Below are positions 62,762-64,000 of a DNA stretch of 64,000 nt, one piece after another. The notes under the pieces are model-generated. The model worked only from the letters and a program-made list of their open reading frames with translations, searched no databases and was not told the origin of the DNA. Source of the DNA: Chloroflexota bacterium (lineage in GTDB: Bacteria > Chloroflexota > UBA11872); the NCBI GenBank assembly GCA_022824495.1, contig JAJDZU010000006.1:1-64000 (forward strand), given 5' to 3'. The translations under genes were made by a program, and so were the position numbers. The first letter of the stretch is position 1. Each line of letters begins with the position of its first letter.

Positions 62762-62791
62762 ACCGGCCGATGCCTCCGGGCATCGGCCGGT
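62762..62791 (+). terminator. Strong hairpin after the first binding-protein gene
   Basis: ACCGGCCGATGCC (62762-62774) pairs perfectly with GGCATCGGCCGGT (62779-62791) around a TCCG loop, 30 bases after the stop. Only a weak T stretch follows. It likely ends transcription or protects the message of this abundant-type lipoprotein. The rest of the 62733-63059 gap holds the second leader element and no gene. Confidence 0.7.
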
Positions 62792-62953
62792 TGCATTGCC
62801 AAGGGCTCGCCTGCATGACTCACATCCGGATTGATATTCCGCTATCGATACGAGAACCTGACCGAGGGTCGTTGCAGGGGTTCGCACCAGGCTTGGCGCC
62901 GGGCACGGCCAGCCAGCAGTCTTGACCCATACCCGTACGCTAGTTAGGCTTCG

Positions 62954-62981
62954 GCACTTTCCCGCCCTTGAAGTGGGGAGG
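62954..62981 (+). promoter_or_regulatory. Conserved leader element, copy 2
   Basis: Starts GCACTTTC and ends GAAGTGGGGAGG, matching 60969-60996 at 25 of 28 positions, and sits 78 bases before the second binding protein gene. A TAGT just upstream is also shared (copy 1 CGCTAGTCTGCC, copy 2 CGCTAGTTAGGC), while most of the remaining upstream bases differ. Confidence 0.5.
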
Positions 62982-63059
62982 CTTGCGAACCGTATCGGCG
63001 AGATACGGGTGACGGCCTCCAGGCACGTGGGGCAGCCTGCAAGGGAGGCATGGCGGAAT

Positions 63060-64000
63060 ATGGTTACCCGAAGGCAAATGCTTCGCATGGGCGGCACCGC
63101 CGCCCTTGGGATTTCCGGCGCGGTAGCGCTGGCGGCCTGCGGCGAGACGCAAGTCGTCACCAAGGAAGTCCCCGTCGAGAAGGTCGTCGTTAAAGAGGTT
63201 CCGGTCGAGAAGATCGTTACGCAGCAAGTCGAAAGGGTCGTAACGCAGGAAGTCGAACGGGTCGTCCGCCAGGAGGTCCCGGTCGAGAGGGTCGTCGAGG
63301 TCGAGAAGGTCGTCGAGAAGGTCGTAACCCAGGAAGTCGAAAAGGTCGTCGAGGTCGAGAAGGTCGTCGAAGTCGAGAAGATCGTCGAGGTCGAGGCGAT
63401 GGCGCAGCGACCGAGCGCGGTCATCCGGCTGGCCAACGACCACTCGTCAGGCGCTCGCGGTGCGGCCATGAGTTGGGCGTTGGACAAGTTCCACGCGCAG
63501 TTCCCGCACATCGTTATCAAGTTCGAGCCGCAAGACCACCTGTACGTGGACTCGTTCTCGATCCACATCGCCGCCGGCACGCAGGCCGAGCTTGCGCTGC
63601 TGGACGGCGGATTCTTCAACACCTGGGTGCACCGCGGCGGCTTCGCCCGCATCGACGGCGCGCTGAGCAAGCACCCCGATTGGGACCCGACCAAGTGGTA
63701 CGCCCCGCCGGACGAAATGACCGTTGGTCAGTTCGACGACGACCGGGTGTCCCGCCCGGCCCCGCACACCACGGGTTACGGCGGAGTCGCCCAGTTTGGG
63801 ATGCCCTACCAGGGCAACATCAATGGGAAAATCTTCAACTTCACGCTGCTGGAGGAGATGGGCATCCCAATGCCGGTGGAGGGCTCGTTCCACCTGGAGC
63901 GCGAGGCCTGGGACCTGTACATGCAAGCCTCAGACCCGGAGGCAGGCACTTGGGGTCTGCGGATGGCGTCCAATGCCTGGATCGTCTGGGGCAGTTGGGC
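63060..64000 (+). CDS. ABC transporter substrate-binding lipoprotein, second copy (runs off the window)
   Basis: The visible 313 codons are a paralogue of the 61074-62732 product. Signal 'TRRQMLRMGGTAALGISGAV' and lipobox 'LAACG' (Cys27) are almost the same, residues 29-112 are the tether, and the binding domain begins 'VIRLANDHSSGARGAAMSWA'. 'LALLDGGFFNTWVHRGGFAR' parallels 'AALLDGGFFHQWVDKGGFVQ' of the first copy. The binding domains differ much more than the signal and tether, which suggests different sugars and recombination of the 5' part. ATG 63060 is used; the tether DNA is a low-complexity GTCGAGAAGGTC-type repeat. Confidence 0.88.
   Translation, partial: MVTRRQMLRMGGTAALGISGAVALAACGETQVVTKEVPVEKVVVKEVPVEKIVTQQVERVVTQEVERVVRQEVPVERVVEVEKVVEKVVTQEVEKVVEVEKVVEVEKIVEVEAMAQRPSAVIRLANDHSSGARGAAMSWALDKFHAQFPHIVIKFEPQDHLYVDSFSIHIAAGTQAELALLDGGFFNTWVHRGGFARIDGALSKHPDWDPTKWYAPPDEMTVGQFDDDRVSRPAPHTTGYGGVAQFGMPYQGNINGKIFNFTLLEEMGIPMPVEGSFHLEREAWDLYMQASDPEAGTWGLRMASNAWIVWGSW

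Overview
The window is high-GC bacterial DNA, densely coding, with long stretches on one strand. The best guess for the source is an uncultured member of the Chloroflexota. The strongest sign is three lipoproteins (43264-44892, 61074-62732, 63060 to the edge) whose lipobox is followed by a long repeat of the type VPVEKVVTREV, a tether I know mainly from that phylum. The secreted protein with an 'IGYPISQRW' module, the paired Ldh2-type and iron-type dehydrogenases and the cyclic-di-AMP receptor-like pair fit the same picture. No rRNA or CRISPR array is present; one tRNA-Glu(TTC) is.

Layout. 1-1037: 5' part of an IS5-type transposase gene and a repeat-rich spacer. 1038-12531: nitrilase, GNAT, ilvE, rnc-smc (overlapping), a four-PASTA membrane protein, an S41 protease, then an acquired lower-GC type II restriction-modification pair whose nuclease is an NgoMIV relative. 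12564-19825 (minus strand): a housekeeping run secA, prfB (with the classical +1 programmed frameshift), an HExxH membrane/secreted peptidase, ftsE, ftsX and a second ftsE-like ATPase that appears to start at CTG. 20053-25476: type III restriction-modification genes (mod, res) followed by two low-GC unknown genes. 25579-31109 (minus): iron alcohol dehydrogenase, sodC lipoprotein, dnaB, rplI, rho; the dnaB-rplI gap carries a cluster of DnaA boxes, and rho has a recognisable promoter and a leader of about 200 nt.

31539-46659: catabolic enzymes (DSD1-type aldolase/racemase, a second iron ADH, two Ldh2-type dehydrogenases, aspartate aminotransferase) mixed with small modules: YlxP-like DUF503, a likely 29-residue membrane peptide, a HicBA toxin-antitoxin pair, NfeD plus a stomatin-like SPFH protein, an M14 carboxypeptidase, and a two-gene DUF488 cassette with defence-island character. 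A glycosidase-like lipoprotein gene is bracketed by a direct duplication of the 3' end of the neighbouring ldh gene.

46900-64000: a secreted protein with five copies of a Trp-rich module I do not recognise, a nucleotidyltransferase/nucleoside hydrolase pair, a decayed toxin-antitoxin locus, a secreted two-domain protein, and a tight three-gene operon (SRPBCC protein, TPR protein, flavin-dependent halogenase-like enzyme with a PqqD-like C-terminus) that is the best candidate for an undescribed pathway. The tRNA, a cupin, DUF4202, two cyclic-di-AMP receptor-like proteins and a DUF6807 protein follow. The window ends with two tandem sugar-type ABC binding lipoproteins that share a conserved leader element at the same distance from their starts. 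Spacers throughout carry at least three families of short dispersed repeats.
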